From contig NZ_PGCP01000012.1 of NCBI RefSeq assembly GCF_002812985.1, forward strand, positions 92,056 through 156,055: a DNA stretch of 64,000 nt, written 5' to 3'. The notes below the pieces were generated by a model. That model saw only the letters and a list, made by a program, of their open reading frames with translations, made no database searches and was not told the DNA's origin. This document shows, one piece after another, positions 10,771-21,375 of this stretch (position 1 is the stretch's first letter; the number at the start of each line of letters is the position of its first letter). The translations under genes and the position numbers were made by a program. Source of the stretch: Aeromonas lusitana. Its GTDB lineage: Bacteria; Pseudomonadota; Gammaproteobacteria; Enterobacterales; Aeromonadaceae.

Positions 10771-11330
10771 TACTTGCGCACGCCTTCGACGAACAGGTTG
10801 ATACCCATCTCGTCAGGAATGCCAGGCAGCATGTAGTTCACGCCAAAGTCGCTGCGCTTGATGGTGGTGGTGGCGTTGAAGCCGCTGCGGTAACCGCCCC
10901 AGGGATCCTTGCCTTCACCGATGTGAACCAGCTCGAATGCCACCGGCTTGGTGACGCCGTGCAGGGTCAGGGTGCCCTTGAGCACGCCCTTGTCCTTGGT
11001 ACCTTCATAGCCGGTGCTGACGAAGGTCATCTTGGGGTACTGTTTCACGTCCAGGAAGTCCGGGCTGCGCAGGTGCTTGTCACGGGCTTCGTGGTTGGAA
11101 TCCACGCTGGCGGCGTCGATCTCGAAGCTCGCCTTGGCCGCGGCCGGGTTGGCCTCGTCCATGCTGAAGGTGCCGCTGAAGGTGTTGAAACGGCCGACCA
11201 GCTCGGAGAAGCCGAGGTGGCCCACCTTGAACTGAACAGTGGTGTGCGCCGCGTCGACATCATAATCGGCCGCCATCAGGGGAGCCGCCATAAACAGGCA
11301 GGAAGCCAGCAGGGCCTTGGTCATTTTCAT
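10770..11330 (-). CDS. YceI family periplasmic lipid-binding-like protein
   Basis: A 186-residue secreted protein. It has a signal peptide (MKMTKALLASCLFMAAPLMA, cleaved before ADYDVDAAH) and then the YceI lipocalin-like beta barrel: DAAHTTVQFKVGHLGFSELVGRF, LRSPDFLDVKQYPKMTFVSTG, LTLHGVTKPVAFEL and FGVNYMLPGIPDEMGI. Family structures hold isoprenoid chains, so it probably carries a polyprenyl lipid in the periplasm. It is divergent from a LysR-type gene that may regulate it and is coupled to the membrane protein gene behind it. Confidence 0.9.
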   Translation of the reverse strand: MKMTKALLASCLFMAAPLMAADYDVDAAHTTVQFKVGHLGFSELVGRFNTFSGTFSMDEANPAAAKASFEIDAASVDSNHEARDKHLRSPDFLDVKQYPKMTFVSTGYEGTKDKGVLKGTLTLHGVTKPVAFELVHIGEGKDPWGGYRSGFNATTTIKRSDFGVNYMLPGIPDEMGINLFVEGVRK

Positions 11331-11395
11331 TCCGTTCGTTCCTTCATTAGGGGGTTCACATCGATACCCAAAATGCTAACCTCCCTGTAGCGATA

Positions 11396-11425
11396 GATAA
11401 TCATCGATTTATTAAAATAATTATC
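11396..11425. promoter_or_regulatory. Candidate operator between yceI and the LysR gene
   Basis: GATAAT...ATTATC, an inverted repeat with an 18-base AT-rich spacer in the divergent intergenic region. This is where a LysR-type protein would control itself and the neighbouring yceI-like gene. Confidence 0.3.
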
Positions 11426-11440
11426 AACTGAGAGTGGAAT

Positions 11441-12343
11441 ATGGACCAGATAGCCGCCATGCGCACCTTCATCAAGGTGGTGGAGTGTCAGAGTTTTACC
11501 AAGGCCGCCCACCAGCTCGGCATCTCGGTGGCCATGACTTCCAAGCTGATGCAGCAGCTCGAGGAGTCCCTCTCGACCCGGCTGCTGTCGCGCACCACCC
11601 GTCAGGTCAACCCGACCGAGGCGGGCCAGTTCTACTACCAGCGCTCCCTGGCCCTGCTGGCAGAGCTGGAAGAGACCCACAGCCAGCTTACCCACAACAA
11701 TCAGCAGCCCCAGGGCACTCTCAAGCTGTCGGTGCCCATGGACTTTGGCTACCTGCACCTGGCCCCGGCCCTGCCGCAGTTTCGCGAGCGCTTCCCCGAG
11801 CTCAAGCTGGAAATTGAATACAGCGACCGGCGGGTGGCCCTGGTAGAAGAGGGGTTTGATCTGGCGCTGCGCATCGGCAACCTGCCGGACTCCTCCCTGG
11901 TGGCCAAGCCGCTCGCCATGATGAAGCTGGAGGTGTGCGCCAGCCCGACCTACCTGGCCAAGCACGGTACCCCCAAGACCCCGGAGGATCTCAAGCAGCA
12001 CGACTGCCTCATCTACACCCTGACCCAGCCGGACTGGGTGTTCAAACGGGATGGGGAGCAAACCAGCGTGCGCCCGCAGGGGCCCCTTCGCGCCAACAAT
12101 GGGGTGGCCCTGACCCGGGCCGCCTGCCATCACATGGGCATCATCTGGCAGCCGACCTTCATCGTCGGGGATGCGTTGCGCTCGGGGGAGCTGGTGTCGC
12201 TCTTGCCCGAGTGGGACAAGGGGCAGATAGGCCTCTATGCCCTCTACCCCCACCGCCGCTTCGTCTCCGCCAAGGTGCGCTGTTTCATCGAGTTCGTGCA
12301 GGAGCGCTACCTCGCCCCCCACTACTGGGACCGGGAGGAATAA
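11441..12343 (+). CDS. LysR family transcriptional regulator
   Basis: A 300-residue LTTR. The N-terminal winged HTH reads FIKVVECQSFTKAAHQLGISVAMTSKLMQQLEESL and is followed by the linker helix with LLSRTTRQVNPTEAG and a PBP2-type effector domain (LKLSVPMDFGYLHLAPALPQF, DLALRIGNLPDSSLVAKPL). The effector domain resembles the AaeR/DmlR-like group. It is transcribed away from the yceI-like pair with 110 bases between starts, so that pair is the likely target. The effector is unknown. Confidence 0.9.
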   Translation: MDQIAAMRTFIKVVECQSFTKAAHQLGISVAMTSKLMQQLEESLSTRLLSRTTRQVNPTEAGQFYYQRSLALLAELEETHSQLTHNNQQPQGTLKLSVPMDFGYLHLAPALPQFRERFPELKLEIEYSDRRVALVEEGFDLALRIGNLPDSSLVAKPLAMMKLEVCASPTYLAKHGTPKTPEDLKQHDCLIYTLTQPDWVFKRDGEQTSVRPQGPLRANNGVALTRAACHHMGIIWQPTFIVGDALRSGELVSLLPEWDKGQIGLYALYPHRRFVSAKVRCFIEFVQERYLAPHYWDREE

Positions 12344-12404
12344 GGGATCAGATGGCAGCGATGTATGGAAGGTCGCCCCCCAGGGTGGGCGGTGAGGCCG
12401 ATGT

Positions 12405-12836
12405 TCAGGACTTGGTTTGGGGATCGCTCTGGGAGTCGGCCGGCACGGGCAACTCGGCCACCAGCAACTGCTCGCTCAGGGTCAGTTGCCAGCGCGGCAG
12501 GCGGCGCTCAAGGGTGGCGAGCTGATCGTCAGCGAGGGCATAAGGCAGGCTGATGTGCAGGCAGTGGCAGTCGAGCATGCCCGCCAGTTGCAGGATCAGG
12601 ACCAGGTTGGCCTCGTCTGTCTTGTGCTTGTTGATGCGCTTGCCGAGCTCGTGGCGAAAATGGGTCTCGGGATCCTGGGTCATCGCCTGCCAGCCGTAGC
12701 CAAACAGCGGAATGAAGGCGCTGACGATGCCAAGGGCGGTCAGCGGCTGCTTGGGGGGATGATAGAGGGCGTTGAGATCCAGCAAGATGGGGTTTAGATG
12801 CCGCTCACGACTGCCGGATAAAATAGTATTACTCAT
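12405..12836 (-). CDS. Hypothetical protein
   Basis: A 143-residue soluble protein without signal peptide, starting MSNTILSGSRERHLNP. It has a hydrophobic central stretch (LVLILQLAGMLDCHCLHISLP) with two close cysteines, but no motif I recognise. The low-GC start region 12780-12840 and lack of overlap with the LysR gene support an independent gene. It is convergent with the LysR gene and divergent from fhs. Confidence 0.55.
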   Translation of the reverse strand: MSNTILSGSRERHLNPILLDLNALYHPPKQPLTALGIVSAFIPLFGYGWQAMTQDPETHFRHELGKRINKHKTDEANLVLILQLAGMLDCHCLHISLPYALADDQLATLERRLPRWQLTLSEQLLVAELPVPADSQSDPQTKS

Positions 12837-12902
12837 TGGATAACCTTATTGATTCCTCTAGAATTCGCCGCAGTTTCAACCTGACATGCCAACGAGGTGC
12901 TG

Positions 12903-14633
12903 ATGCTAAGCGATATCGAGATCTCCCGCCAGTCCCCCCGCCTGCACATCGACGAACTGACCCGGCGACTCGCCATCCCGTCGCACCTGCTCAACCCCCA
13001 CGGCCATTACAAGGGTAAACTCAGCCTGGCCCTGCTCAAAGAACCTCCCAAGAAGCATGGCAAACTGGTGCTGGTGAGCGCCATCACCCCCACCCCCCTC
13101 GGCGAGGGCAAGACGGTCACCACCCTCGGTCTCTCCATGGGCCTCAATCACATAGGCCAGGCCAGCATAGCCACCATACGCCAGCCGAGTCTCGGCCCAG
13201 TGTTCGGGGTCAAGGGGGGCGCCGCCGGCGGCGGTCACGCCCAGGTGGTGCCCATGGAGGAGATGAACCTGCACCTGACCGGGGACTTCCACGCCCTCGC
13301 CGCCGCCCACAACCTGGCCGCCGCGGCGCTGGATGCCCGCCTGTTCCATGAACAGCGGCTAGGCGCCGGGTTCACCGCCAGCACGGGCCTCACTCGCCTC
13401 GATATCGACGCCGCCAACATCCTTTGGCCGCGCACCCTGGACATGAACGATCGCGCCCTGCGCCACCTGACCATAGGCCAGGGCGGCCCGGCCGACGGGG
13501 TCGAGCGCCAAGATCGCTTCGTCATCACTGCCGCCTCCGAGCTGATGGCCATATTGGCGCTGGCAAGCGATCTCAAGGACCTGCGCGCGCGCATCGGCCG
13601 CATCCAGCTCGCCCTGGATCTGCACGGCAATCCCGTCACGGCAGAACAGCTTGAAGTAGCCGGCGCCATGACGGTGCTGCTCAAAGACGCCCTGCAACCG
13701 ACCCTGATGCAGACCACGGAGCAGACCCCGGTACTGGTGCACACAGGCCCCTTCGCCAATATCGCCCACGGCAACTCCTCTGTCATCGCCGATCGCATGG
13801 CGCTGGCGCTCACCGACTATGTGGTGACCGAGGCGGGTTTTGGCTCCGACATGGGGCTCGAGAAGTTCTTCAACATCAAGCACCGCCAGTCCGGCATCAC
13901 ACCCTCCTGCGTGGTGCTGGTGGCGACGGTGCGCGGCCTCAAGGCCAACAGCGGCCTGCTCGACATCCGCCCAGGCCAACCCTTGCCGGCTAGCCTGGGG
14001 GAAGAGGATCTGCCGACCCTGCACCAGGGCTGCGCCAACCTCGCCTGGCATATCCAGAACGCCCGCCGCTACGGGGTGCCCGTGGTGGTGGCCATCAACC
14101 GCTTCCCGAGTGACAGTCAGGCCGAGCTGACCCTGCTGGCGGACGAGGCGATGAGAGCGGGGGCCTGTGGCACGGCCATCTCCAGTGCCTTCACCCAGGG
14201 GGGCGCCGGCGCAAGCGAACTGGCTCGCGCCGTGGTCGAAGCCTGCGAGCGCCCAAGCGCTATCAAGCTGCTTTACCCGGACGCCATGGGCCTGGGCGCC
14301 AAGCTCGCCACTCTGGTGGAGTGCGGCTACGGCGGCCGTGGCGTCATCCTCTCTGACAAGGCCAAGAGGCAGCTCGCGGCCCTCTCCAAGGCCGGCTGGG
14401 ATCATCTGCCGGTCTGCGTCGCCAAGACGCCGCTGTCGCTGAGTCACGATCCTGCCCTCAAGGGGGTACCCACGGATTTCGAGGTGCCCATCGAGGAGGT
14501 GCGCCTGTGCGCCGGCGCCGGTTTCGTCTACGCCCTGGCCGGTCCTATCATGACCATGCCGGGCCTTGGCAGCCTGCCCGCTTATCGCCATATCGATATC
14601 AATGATGACGGCGAGATAGTGGGGCTGAGCTGA
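12903..14633 (+). CDS. fhs: Formate-tetrahydrofolate ligase
   Basis: Makes 10-formyl-THF from formate, THF and ATP, feeding one-carbon units to purine and fMet synthesis. The 576-residue length is normal. The phosphate-binding loop is [13 protein letters not shown]. Other conserved blocks are [40 protein letters not shown] and [19 protein letters not shown]. The ATG at 12903 follows CGAGG at good spacing; a GTG at 12897 would sit inside that site. Degenerate copies of its final 20 codons follow the stop codon. Confidence 0.96.
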   Translation: MLSDIEISRQSPRLHIDELTRRLAIPSHLLNPHGHYKGKLSLALLKEPPKKHGKLVLVSAITPTPLGEGKTVTTLGLSMGLNHIGQASIATIRQPSLGPVFGVKGGAAGGGHAQVVPMEEMNLHLTGDFHALAAAHNLAAAALDARLFHEQRLGAGFTASTGLTRLDIDAANILWPRTLDMNDRALRHLTIGQGGPADGVERQDRFVITAASELMAILALASDLKDLRARIGRIQLALDLHGNPVTAEQLEVAGAMTVLLKDALQPTLMQTTEQTPVLVHTGPFANIAHGNSSVIADRMALALTDYVVTEAGFGSDMGLEKFFNIKHRQSGITPSCVVLVATVRGLKANSGLLDIRPGQPLPASLGEEDLPTLHQGCANLAWHIQNARRYGVPVVVAINRFPSDSQAELTLLADEAMRAGACGTAISSAFTQGGAGASELARAVVEACERPSAIKLLYPDAMGLGAKLATLVECGYGGRGVILSDKAKRQLAALSKAGWDHLPVCVAKTPLSLSHDPALKGVPTDFEVPIEEVRLCAGAGFVYALAGPIMTMPGLGSLPAYRHIDINDDGEIVGLS

Positions 14634-14770
14634 GTTTCAGCAGCCTGCCCCCAATTACCTGCCATATCGATATCGAGGACGACGGCGAGATAGTAGGGCT
14701 GAGCTAAGCAGCCCGATTAGCCGCCATATCTCGATAGCGATAAGACGGTGAGATAATGGGTCTGAGTTGA
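14570..14770 (+). repeat. Three degenerate direct repeats of the fhs 3' end
   Basis: Copy 1 (14570-14633) is the real C-terminus, stop included. Copy 2 (14641-14707) and copy 3 (14709-14770) repeat CAGCCTGCCC / CATATCGATATC / GACGGCGAGATA / GGGCTGAGCT with drift; the unit is about 70 bases. Copy 2 can still be read [18 protein letters not shown] and copy 3 ends DGEIMGLS-stop, although it has lost frame in the middle. The pattern looks like tandem duplication of a gene end followed by decay. Confidence 0.85.
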
Positions 14771-14792
14771 AAGCCCTTCAGCCCACCGAAAC

Positions 14793-14826
14793 AAAAGACC
14801 CCGCCAATTGGCGGGGTCTTTTTTAT
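14793..14826. terminator. Bidirectional terminator between fhs and a chemoreceptor gene
   Basis: AAAAGACCCCGCC/GGCGGGGTCTTTT stem with an AATT loop and T-runs on both sides. It serves fhs (plus) and the convergent chemoreceptor gene (minus). Confidence 0.9.
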
Positions 14827-14844
14827 GAGGATGTCAGGGCGCCA

Positions 14845-16932
14845 TCAGTAGTGGAAACGCCCCAGCTTGCTCATCACAGCCTCGGTCAGGCCCTGCATCT
14901 GCTGGCTCTGGGCATCCAGCTCCCGGGCGACCCGGGTCGAGGCAGTGGCCGCCTCGTGGATATTGCTGACGTTGTGGTTGATCTCCTCGCTCACCTTGGA
15001 CTGCTGCTCGGCGGCGCTCGCTATCTGGGTCGCCATGTCGCCGATGCGATCGGCGGCCTGCACTATGGTCGCAAGCTCCCGCACCGCCTGCTCCGCATCC
15101 GCCAGCGCCACGCTGCTCAGATGGCGGCCCTCGGCCATGGTGTCGACCGCCTCGCTGGTGGTGTCCCTCAGCTTGTCGATCATCTGCTGGATCTCCCGGG
15201 TCGAGACCTGGGTCTTGGAGGCGAGCGCTCGCACCTCGTCGGCCACCACGGCGAAACCCCGTCCGTGCTCACCGGCCCGGGCGGCCTCGATGGCGGCGTT
15301 CAGCGCCAGCAGATTGGTCTGCTCCGAGATGGTCCGGATCACATCCAGGATGCTGCCTATCTGCAGCCCCTGTTGCTGCAGGGCGGTGATCTTGACCGAC
15401 ACCTCGCTCACCTGTTCGCTCAGCTGACGAATGCCGCTGGCGGAGGCGCTCACCACCTGCTGCCCCTTGTGCACGGCATGACGGGTCTCGTCCACCGCCT
15501 GCGCCGTGATCTGGGCGCTGCTGGCGACCGAGTCCGCGGTCGAGGACATCTCATGAATGGCGGTGGCCACCAGTTCGACCTGCTCCAGCTGCTGGCGGCT
15601 GTTGTCCAGCCCCTGCTGGGCCTGGCGGGCCGACCCCACGGCGGCCTGCTGCAGCTCGTGCACGCTGGCGGCGGTGTCGGTGACTATGCCCTGCACGGTC
15701 GCCACAAACTGGTTGATCCCCTGGGCCAGGGCCCCGGTCTCGTCGCGGCGGCTCTGATCCAGACGCTGGGTCAGATCGCCGCCGGCGCTCGACAGCCGTG
15801 TCACCATGCGGGCCGTCTGCTGTACCGGCCGGGAGATGGAGCCCGCCGCCAGGGCGAGGCCAACCAGGCCGGCCCCCGCCACCAGCATGCCCACCAGCAA
15901 CTGGGTCCAGATCCCGCGGCCAAAGGCGGCGGCGCGGGCCTGCGCCGTCAGCTCATACTCGGCGTAGAGGGCGCTGCCCGGCACCTCGATGGCGATCCCC
16001 CAGGCCTGCTTGACCTTGTTGAGGCTGATGGGGGCAAACACCCGCAACTGATCGCCCCGCTCCTCGCTGCCCGCCTGGCCCCGTTGCAGCTCTGCCAGCA
16101 ACTGGGGATCCTGCAGCCGCTGGCCAACCTGGGCACTGTCACGGGAGTCGGCAGCTATGATGCCCATGGGGCTGATGATGCGCACCCGCCCCTGACCGTC
16201 GAACACCTCCTGGCCGATGCTGTCGGCCAGACGCTGCAGGTAGTTCAGGGAGTAGTCGACCCCCACCATGCCGAGGTAGTTGCCCCCGTCCAGCACAGGC
16301 ACCACGAAGGAGGTCAGCAGGGTCGGCTGGCCGTTGACCTGATAGACGGAGGGATCCACCGCGCAGCTGGCCTTGCTCTCCTGCGGGCAGAGGTACCACT
16401 CGGAGGCGCGGATCCCGGTCGCGCTCGGCGTCTTGCTGTAGAAATCGCCGAGGGGCTTGAGGGCAAAGCCCGACGCGCCGCGGCTCCAGTAGGGGGCGAA
16501 ATTGCCGGAGGCCTGGCTATGCAGACCCTGGCCCTGATAGAGCTCGTCCAGGCCATCGAACCGGTTCGCCTCCCAGCCGCTGTAGATGCTCAGAAAATCC
16601 GGGTTGCGATCGCCTATGTCCTTGAGCAGGGCCGTCACCGCATCCCGGTCCAGGGGCTTGCTCTGATGAACGTTGCCCGCCAGCAGGGCCGCCAGGGTCT
16701 CCGCCGCATCCAGCGCCAGCTCGAAGGAGCGCGCCACCTCGCTCGCCTGACCGTCCGCCAGGGTCAGCAGCCATTGCTTGGCCTGCTGGCGGGCAGCGTC
16801 GTGGCTCTCCTGCTGGATCTTCTCCTGCAGGCTGGAGAGGGAGACATAGCTGTATCCCACCACGCTGAGGACGGTGGCCAGCAGTATGCAGCCCGCAAAA
16901 AACATGACTTGGTATTTGATGGAACGGAACAT
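14845..16932 (-). CDS. Methyl-accepting chemotaxis protein, dCache type
   Basis: A 695-residue chemoreceptor. It has one membrane segment near the N-terminus ([21 protein letters not shown]) and a large periplasmic region with double-Cache features ([60 protein letters not shown]). A second membrane segment, a HAMP domain ([26 protein letters not shown]) and the signalling hairpin with [19 protein letters not shown] follow. It ends GRFHY, with no CheR-type pentapeptide tether visible. The ligand is unknown; amino acids are common for such domains. The next gene upstream on the same strand ends more than 2 kb away, so it has its own promoter. Confidence 0.93.
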   Translation of the reverse strand: MFRSIKYQVMFFAGCILLATVLSVVGYSYVSLSSLQEKIQQESHDAARQQAKQWLLTLADGQASEVARSFELALDAAETLAALLAGNVHQSKPLDRDAVTALLKDIGDRNPDFLSIYSGWEANRFDGLDELYQGQGLHSQASGNFAPYWSRGASGFALKPLGDFYSKTPSATGIRASEWYLCPQESKASCAVDPSVYQVNGQPTLLTSFVVPVLDGGNYLGMVGVDYSLNYLQRLADSIGQEVFDGQGRVRIISPMGIIAADSRDSAQVGQRLQDPQLLAELQRGQAGSEERGDQLRVFAPISLNKVKQAWGIAIEVPGSALYAEYELTAQARAAAFGRGIWTQLLVGMLVAGAGLVGLALAAGSISRPVQQTARMVTRLSSAGGDLTQRLDQSRRDETGALAQGINQFVATVQGIVTDTAASVHELQQAAVGSARQAQQGLDNSRQQLEQVELVATAIHEMSSTADSVASSAQITAQAVDETRHAVHKGQQVVSASASGIRQLSEQVSEVSVKITALQQQGLQIGSILDVIRTISEQTNLLALNAAIEAARAGEHGRGFAVVADEVRALASKTQVSTREIQQMIDKLRDTTSEAVDTMAEGRHLSSVALADAEQAVRELATIVQAADRIGDMATQIASAAEQQSKVSEEINHNVSNIHEAATASTRVARELDAQSQQMQGLTEAVMSKLGRFHY

Positions 16933-17138
16933 GGCGAAAGTGGCATCTCAAGGGTCAAAAAAAGGGGGCATCATAAGGGCTGATGTGGGCGGCGTGAACT
17001 CACCAGAGTGAAATACATCGCCGTTTTGTGAGCGGCGCCAAATGAGATGTGGCAAAGAGTGGAGTAGGCAGATAAAGAGCAAGGTCAAATACCACCTAGG
17101 CAGCATATTGACCCACTCATCATCAAAGTAACTCCACA

Positions 17139-17178
17139 AATAAGGGAGGCCCCGCCTATGGCTGGGGCCTCCCTTATT
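17139..17178 (-). terminator. Terminator after the second chemoreceptor gene
   Basis: A perfect 15-bp stem (AATAAGGGAGGCCCC and its complement) with a 10-base loop, located 20 bases after the 4HB chemoreceptor stop on the minus strand. Confidence 0.75.
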
Positions 17179-17198
17179 ATCCGTCGTGTGAGGCGTCG

Positions 17199-18854
17199 TT
17201 AGAGGCTGAAGCGCTGGGTCATGTGGTGCAGCGAGGTGGCCAACTTGCTGAGCTCGATGCAGGCCTGGGCGGTCTGCTGGGCCCCAAGGGCATTCTCGTC
17301 CGCCGCATTGTGGATGTTCACTATGCTGCGGTTGAGCTCCTCGGTCACCGCGTTCTGCTCCTCGGTAGCGGTGGCGATCAGGGTGTTCATGTCGCTGATC
17401 TGGGTGACGGCGCCATTGATGCTGTCGATGCTGTCCCCCGCTTCCCGCGCCAGGCCGACGCTGTTTTGCATCTGCTGGCGGCTCAGCTGCATGGCGTTGC
17501 CCGCCTCGGCGGTGCGCTCCTGCAGCACCTCGATCATCTTGCTGATCTCGGCGGTGGAGTTCTGGGTGCGCTGGGCAAGGGAGCGCACCTCGTCGGCGAC
17601 GACCGCGAAGCCGCGGCCCTGCTCACCGGCGCGGGCCGCCTCGATGGCGGCGTTGAGGGCCAGCAGGTTGGTCTGCTCGGCGATGCCGCGAATAACGTCC
17701 AGCACCATGCTGATGTTGGTACTGTCCTGCTCCAGCTGCTGCACCACGCCGCCCGCCTGCTCAATCTGCAAGGACACCTGCTCTATGCTGCTGATGGCGC
17801 GACCCACTACCTTGTGCCCCTCGCCCGAGGTGTGGGAGGCGGCCTTGGCGGCGCTCATGGCGTCCGTGGTGTTGCGGGCCACTTCATGCACGGTGGACTG
17901 CATCTCGTTCATGGCGGTGGCGACCTGGGAGACCTCGCTCTGCTGGCTGGCCATGCCCTTGGCGGATTGCTCGGAGATGGCGCTCACCTCCTCCACCGCG
18001 CTGCTGAGCTGACTCACGGAACCCGCTATCTCGCTCACCAGATCCGCGAGGGATCCCTGCATGCGATCGATGGCGGTGCCGAGCTGACCCAGTTCATCGC
18101 GCTTGAAGCGATTGCCGCGGATCCACTCCTGCAGCTCCCCCTTGCCGAGATCGCCGCTGGCGATGCGCTGGGCCTGACGGGCCAGCATCACCAGGGGATC
18201 CCGGATCTGGCGGGTCAGTACGGTGGAAAGCACTGTCACCAGCCCCAACCCGACCAACAGGGAGATGATGATGCTCAGCTTGGCGCTGTCAAATGCCCCC
18301 ACCACCTGGGCACGGGAGTTGACGGCATAGCCGTGGTTGATGCGGATGAGCTCGGCCACCGACTTGGACAAGGTGGTGTAGAGAGTAACCCCCTCCGCCA
18401 TGAAGATGCGCTGGGCCTCGGCCATCTGGCCGCTGTCCTGCATCTGCTTGATGCGCTGGTGCAGGGCGACGTACTTGCTCCAGTCCGCCTTGACGATGTC
18501 GAAGGCGCGGCGCTCTTCCACATCCTCCGCCCAGATGGTGGCGTCATGGGCCGCGACCTGCCGATCGGCTTCCCGCAGGCTCTGCTCGCTGGCATCGCGG
18601 TAATGGGCCTTCTGCTGGGGATCGTCCGCCACCAGGAACACGTCCAGTTCATAGCGGCGCAGGGCATTGATGGTCTCACCCAGGGTGCTGGTGCGAACGA
18701 CGGCAGGCAGTATGCTGTCGGTAAAACCGGTGGCGGCCCGGTTCATGTTGCCAAACTGCAGCAGCGAGAAGCCGCCGATGAAGGCCATCATCAGGCCGAG
18801 CACCGCAAAACCGGCGGTGAGTTTCTTACCTATCGTCATGGTACTGGGGTTCAT
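17199..18854 (-). CDS. Methyl-accepting chemotaxis protein, four-helix-bundle type
   Basis: A 551-residue chemoreceptor. The first membrane segment is [19 protein letters not shown]. The periplasmic domain fits a 4HB_MCP bundle, mostly helical and about 150 residues long with no Cache pattern. The second membrane segment is [21 protein letters not shown], then a HAMP domain ([23 protein letters not shown]), and the signalling tip [23 protein letters not shown]. It ends HHMTQRFSL without a tether pentapeptide. The upstream leader (18855-19100) is long and structured and has a sigma-28-like promoter. Confidence 0.93.
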   Translation of the reverse strand: MNPSTMTIGKKLTAGFAVLGLMMAFIGGFSLLQFGNMNRAATGFTDSILPAVVRTSTLGETINALRRYELDVFLVADDPQQKAHYRDASEQSLREADRQVAAHDATIWAEDVEERRAFDIVKADWSKYVALHQRIKQMQDSGQMAEAQRIFMAEGVTLYTTLSKSVAELIRINHGYAVNSRAQVVGAFDSAKLSIIISLLVGLGLVTVLSTVLTRQIRDPLVMLARQAQRIASGDLGKGELQEWIRGNRFKRDELGQLGTAIDRMQGSLADLVSEIAGSVSQLSSAVEEVSAISEQSAKGMASQQSEVSQVATAMNEMQSTVHEVARNTTDAMSAAKAASHTSGEGHKVVGRAISSIEQVSLQIEQAGGVVQQLEQDSTNISMVLDVIRGIAEQTNLLALNAAIEAARAGEQGRGFAVVADEVRSLAQRTQNSTAEISKMIEVLQERTAEAGNAMQLSRQQMQNSVGLAREAGDSIDSINGAVTQISDMNTLIATATEEQNAVTEELNRSIVNIHNAADENALGAQQTAQACIELSKLATSLHHMTQRFSL

Positions 18855-19182
18855 GGCATGTCCTGCAATGGGTGATTAACTGGCATCCGTCTTCTGGGTT
18901 GTGCCCTCCTGGCACGAAACACGATAGCTGCCATCCATTGCAGTAGATAAAGCGCCCCGCCTCGCTGAAACGGGGGCACCAGGGCCTTGGGCTCGCAGGC
19001 CCTGGTCGAAACGGGTCATCGCCGCGGGAGCATCCTGTGCTTGGCACAGATCAGCCACTGGCATGGAGAGCTATATCGACCCGATACAGCCATGCCTTTA
19101 GGCGTTTTTTGATTAAAATTCAGCACAAAATAGCGAGGGGGAGTAAAGATGAGGCATGCCGCGATGGCATGCCTCAGGCAGA
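18855..19182 (-). promoter_or_regulatory. Leader and promoter region of the 4HB chemoreceptor gene
   Basis: On the minus strand, TAAAG (19100-19096) and GTCGATAT (19080-19073) resemble a flagellar sigma-28 promoter, with spacing one base longer than usual. The roughly 215-base leader contains CCAGGGCC/GGCCCTGG (about 18982-19008) and a CCCC/GGGG hairpin beside it. I compared it mentally with the GEMM c-di-GMP riboswitch and do not see its conserved core. No supported gene lies here. Confidence 0.4.
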
Positions 19183-19839
19183 TCAGCCTTTCAGACCGCC
19201 CAGAAACTCGGCACGGGTGTCCGGCTGGGTCTTGAATACCCCACCGAGGGAGGTGGTGGTGGTATAGGAGGTGGAGTCCATCACGCCGCGGGCCTTCACG
19301 CAGTAGTGCGTCGCCTTGATGCTGATGGCCACGTCACGGGTGCCGAGCAGGGTCTGCAGCGCCAGCAGGATCTGCTGGGTGAGGCGCTCCTGCACCTGGG
19401 GACGGCGGGCGAAAAACTGGACTATGCGGTTGATTTTGGAGAGCCCTATCACCTTGCCACGGGGGATATAGGCCACGTGGGCCAGCCCGTCTATGGTGAC
19501 GAAGTGGTGCTCGCAGGTGCTGGTGAGACTGATGTCCCGCACCATGATCATCTCGTCCACCTTCATCTTGTTCTCGATCACCGTCACCTTGGGGAAGGTG
19601 CTGTAATCGAGGCCGGAGAAGATCTCGTTCACGTACATCTTGGCGATGCGATGCGGCGTCTCCGCCAGACTGTCGTCGGCGAGATCCAGCCCCAGCGTCT
19701 CCATGATGGCGCGCATATGGCCTTCGATCTTCTCTTTCTTCTGCTGGCCGTTCAGTTCATTGGCCACCAGCGGTGTCTCCAGGCCCTGGGCCTCGAGGGC
19801 AGCCCTGACCAACAGGGCTTCCTGACTCAAATTCGTCAT
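19183..19839 (-). CDS. folE: GTP cyclohydrolase I
   Basis: Converts GTP to 7,8-dihydroneopterin triphosphate, the first step of folate synthesis. The protein is 218 residues. Zinc and active-site residues are in [12 protein letters not shown] and the later [13 protein letters not shown]. Other conserved blocks are [43 protein letters not shown] and [16 protein letters not shown]. The C-terminus LGGLKG and length match the E. coli type IA enzyme. The gene is divergent from moeA. Confidence 0.97.
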   Translation of the reverse strand: MTNLSQEALLVRAALEAQGLETPLVANELNGQQKKEKIEGHMRAIMETLGLDLADDSLAETPHRIAKMYVNEIFSGLDYSTFPKVTVIENKMKVDEMIMVRDISLTSTCEHHFVTIDGLAHVAYIPRGKVIGLSKINRIVQFFARRPQVQERLTQQILLALQTLLGTRDVAISIKATHYCVKARGVMDSTSYTTTTSLGGVFKTQPDTRAEFLGGLKG

Positions 19840-20148
19840 TCTCTTACTCTCCCACGCTCAGGGACTGTGATGGCCGCCTTCTGTTGAGGCGACATTCTAC
19901 TGTGGCGCAATCTTACAGGGCGATTATTGTCATAATTCGAGCTAACTCAAGCCCAGCACCTGACTTTATGTCAATCCGTCGTGTTTTACCTGTCATACGG
20001 GCCGCCCAGATGGGGGGATCCGGGCGAGAAAATCTTATCTTTCATCCCCCGTGGGCCCGCTCGGCGCGCATTCCTGTGCACCGAACCTGCCCATGGCACG
20101 GTTTTTTTGGGATAATCCGCCCTCTACCACACCAAAGAGGTCATGAAG
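19840..20148. promoter_or_regulatory. Divergent intergenic region between folE and moeA
   Basis: About 310 bases with no gene. For moeA (plus) TGGGATAAT at 20108-20116 is a good extended -10. For folE (minus) TTGAGT followed 16 bases on by AATAAT, near 19930-19955, is a plausible promoter. No clear operator palindrome is seen. Confidence 0.4.
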
Positions 20149-21375
20149 ATGGGATTCGACACTGGCGCACTGCTGCCCCTGGGCGATGCCCTGCAAGGGA
20201 TGCTGGACCAACTCGCCTGCTGCTGCGACACCGAGCAGCTGCCGCTGCCCCAGGCGCTGGATCGGATACTGGCACAAGACATCGCCTCCCCCCTCTCTGT
20301 GCCCCCCTTTGATAACTCCGCCATGGACGGTTACGCCGTGCGCCTGGCCGATCTCGCCGCCGGCACCCCGCTGAAGGTGGCGGGCAAAGCCTTCGCCGGT
20401 CAGCCCTATGCGGGGGAGTGGCCCGCCGGCCACTGCATCCGCATCATGACCGGGGCTCCGGTTCCCGCCGGCACCGAGGCGGTCGTCATGCAGGAAGAGA
20501 CAGAGCTCGAGGGGGAGCTGGTGCGCTTCTTGAGTCAGCCCAGAGCGGGCCAGAATATCCGTCGCCGTGGTGAAGACATGGCAGAAGGCTCCCAGGTACT
20601 GGCGAGCGGCCTGCGCCTGAGCCCCCGCGAGCTGCCCCTGCTGGCTTCCTTGGGTATCGCCAGCGTCACCGTGCGCCGACCGCTGAAAGTGGCCATCTTC
20701 AGCACAGGTGATGAACTGAAACCGGTCGGCACGCCCCTTGCCCACGGCGACATCTACGACTCCAACCGCTACGGCGTCAAGGCCATGCTGGCGCGCCTCG
20801 GCTGTGAGTGCCTCGACCTTGGCATCATACCGGACGATCCGGCTGCGCTTCGCGCCGCCTTCATCCAGGCAGACCGCGAGGCCGATGCCCTGATCACCAC
20901 GGGGGGCGTCTCGGTCGGCGAGGCGGACTTCACCAAGCAGCTGCTCGAAGAGCTTGGCGAGATCGGCTTCTGGAAGCTCGCCATCAAGCCGGGCAAGCCG
21001 TTCGCCTTCGGCCGCTTGCCAAACGCCTGGTTCTTCGGCCTGCCGGGCAACCCCGTCTCCGCCATGGTCACCTTCGATCAGTTGGTGCGCCCGGCGCTGG
21101 CCAAGCTCGCCGGCCAGACCTGGGTGCCGCCACTTCGCATCAGTGCCCTCGCGGGCGAGCCCTTGAGAAAGGCGCCGGGCCGGCTGGACTTCCAGCGCGG
21201 TATATTGAGCGCGGGCCCGAATGGCCTCGAAGTGCGCAGCACAGGCTCCCAGGACTCCGGCGTGTTCAGCTCCCTCTCCAAGGCGAACTGCTACATAGTG
21301 CTCGAGCAGGAACGGGGCAGAGTGGCGGCAGGGGAAACCGTCACCGTCGAGCCCTTCTCGGGACTGCTGCTGTGA
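20149..21375 (+). CDS. moeA: Molybdopterin molybdenumtransferase
   Basis: Inserts molybdenum into adenylylated molybdopterin, the last common step of Moco synthesis. The protein starts [19 protein letters not shown] and has the conserved [71 protein letters not shown] and [14 protein letters not shown] blocks. The ATG at 20149 is preferred over 20143, which would lie only two bases from AGAGG. Its stop overlaps the GTG of moeB. Confidence 0.96.
   Translation: MGFDTGALLPLGDALQGMLDQLACCCDTEQLPLPQALDRILAQDIASPLSVPPFDNSAMDGYAVRLADLAAGTPLKVAGKAFAGQPYAGEWPAGHCIRIMTGAPVPAGTEAVVMQEETELEGELVRFLSQPRAGQNIRRRGEDMAEGSQVLASGLRLSPRELPLLASLGIASVTVRRPLKVAIFSTGDELKPVGTPLAHGDIYDSNRYGVKAMLARLGCECLDLGIIPDDPAALRAAFIQADREADALITTGGVSVGEADFTKQLLEELGEIGFWKLAIKPGKPFAFGRLPNAWFFGLPGNPVSAMVTFDQLVRPALAKLAGQTWVPPLRISALAGEPLRKAPGRLDFQRGILSAGPNGLEVRSTGSQDSGVFSSLSKANCYIVLEQERGRVAAGETVTVEPFSGLLL

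Noticed and set aside
14767..16983. A 738-codon frame on the plus strand opposite the dCache chemoreceptor
   Set aside because: It is the antisense shadow of a GC-rich gene with full chemoreceptor domains; it has no recognisable fold and a repetitive H/G/Q/L composition.
18876..19064. A 62-codon frame in the leader of the 4HB chemoreceptor gene, and a GEMM c-di-GMP riboswitch there
   Set aside because: The frame has no ribosome site and overlaps strong hairpins; the leader lacks the GEMM core sequence I remember.
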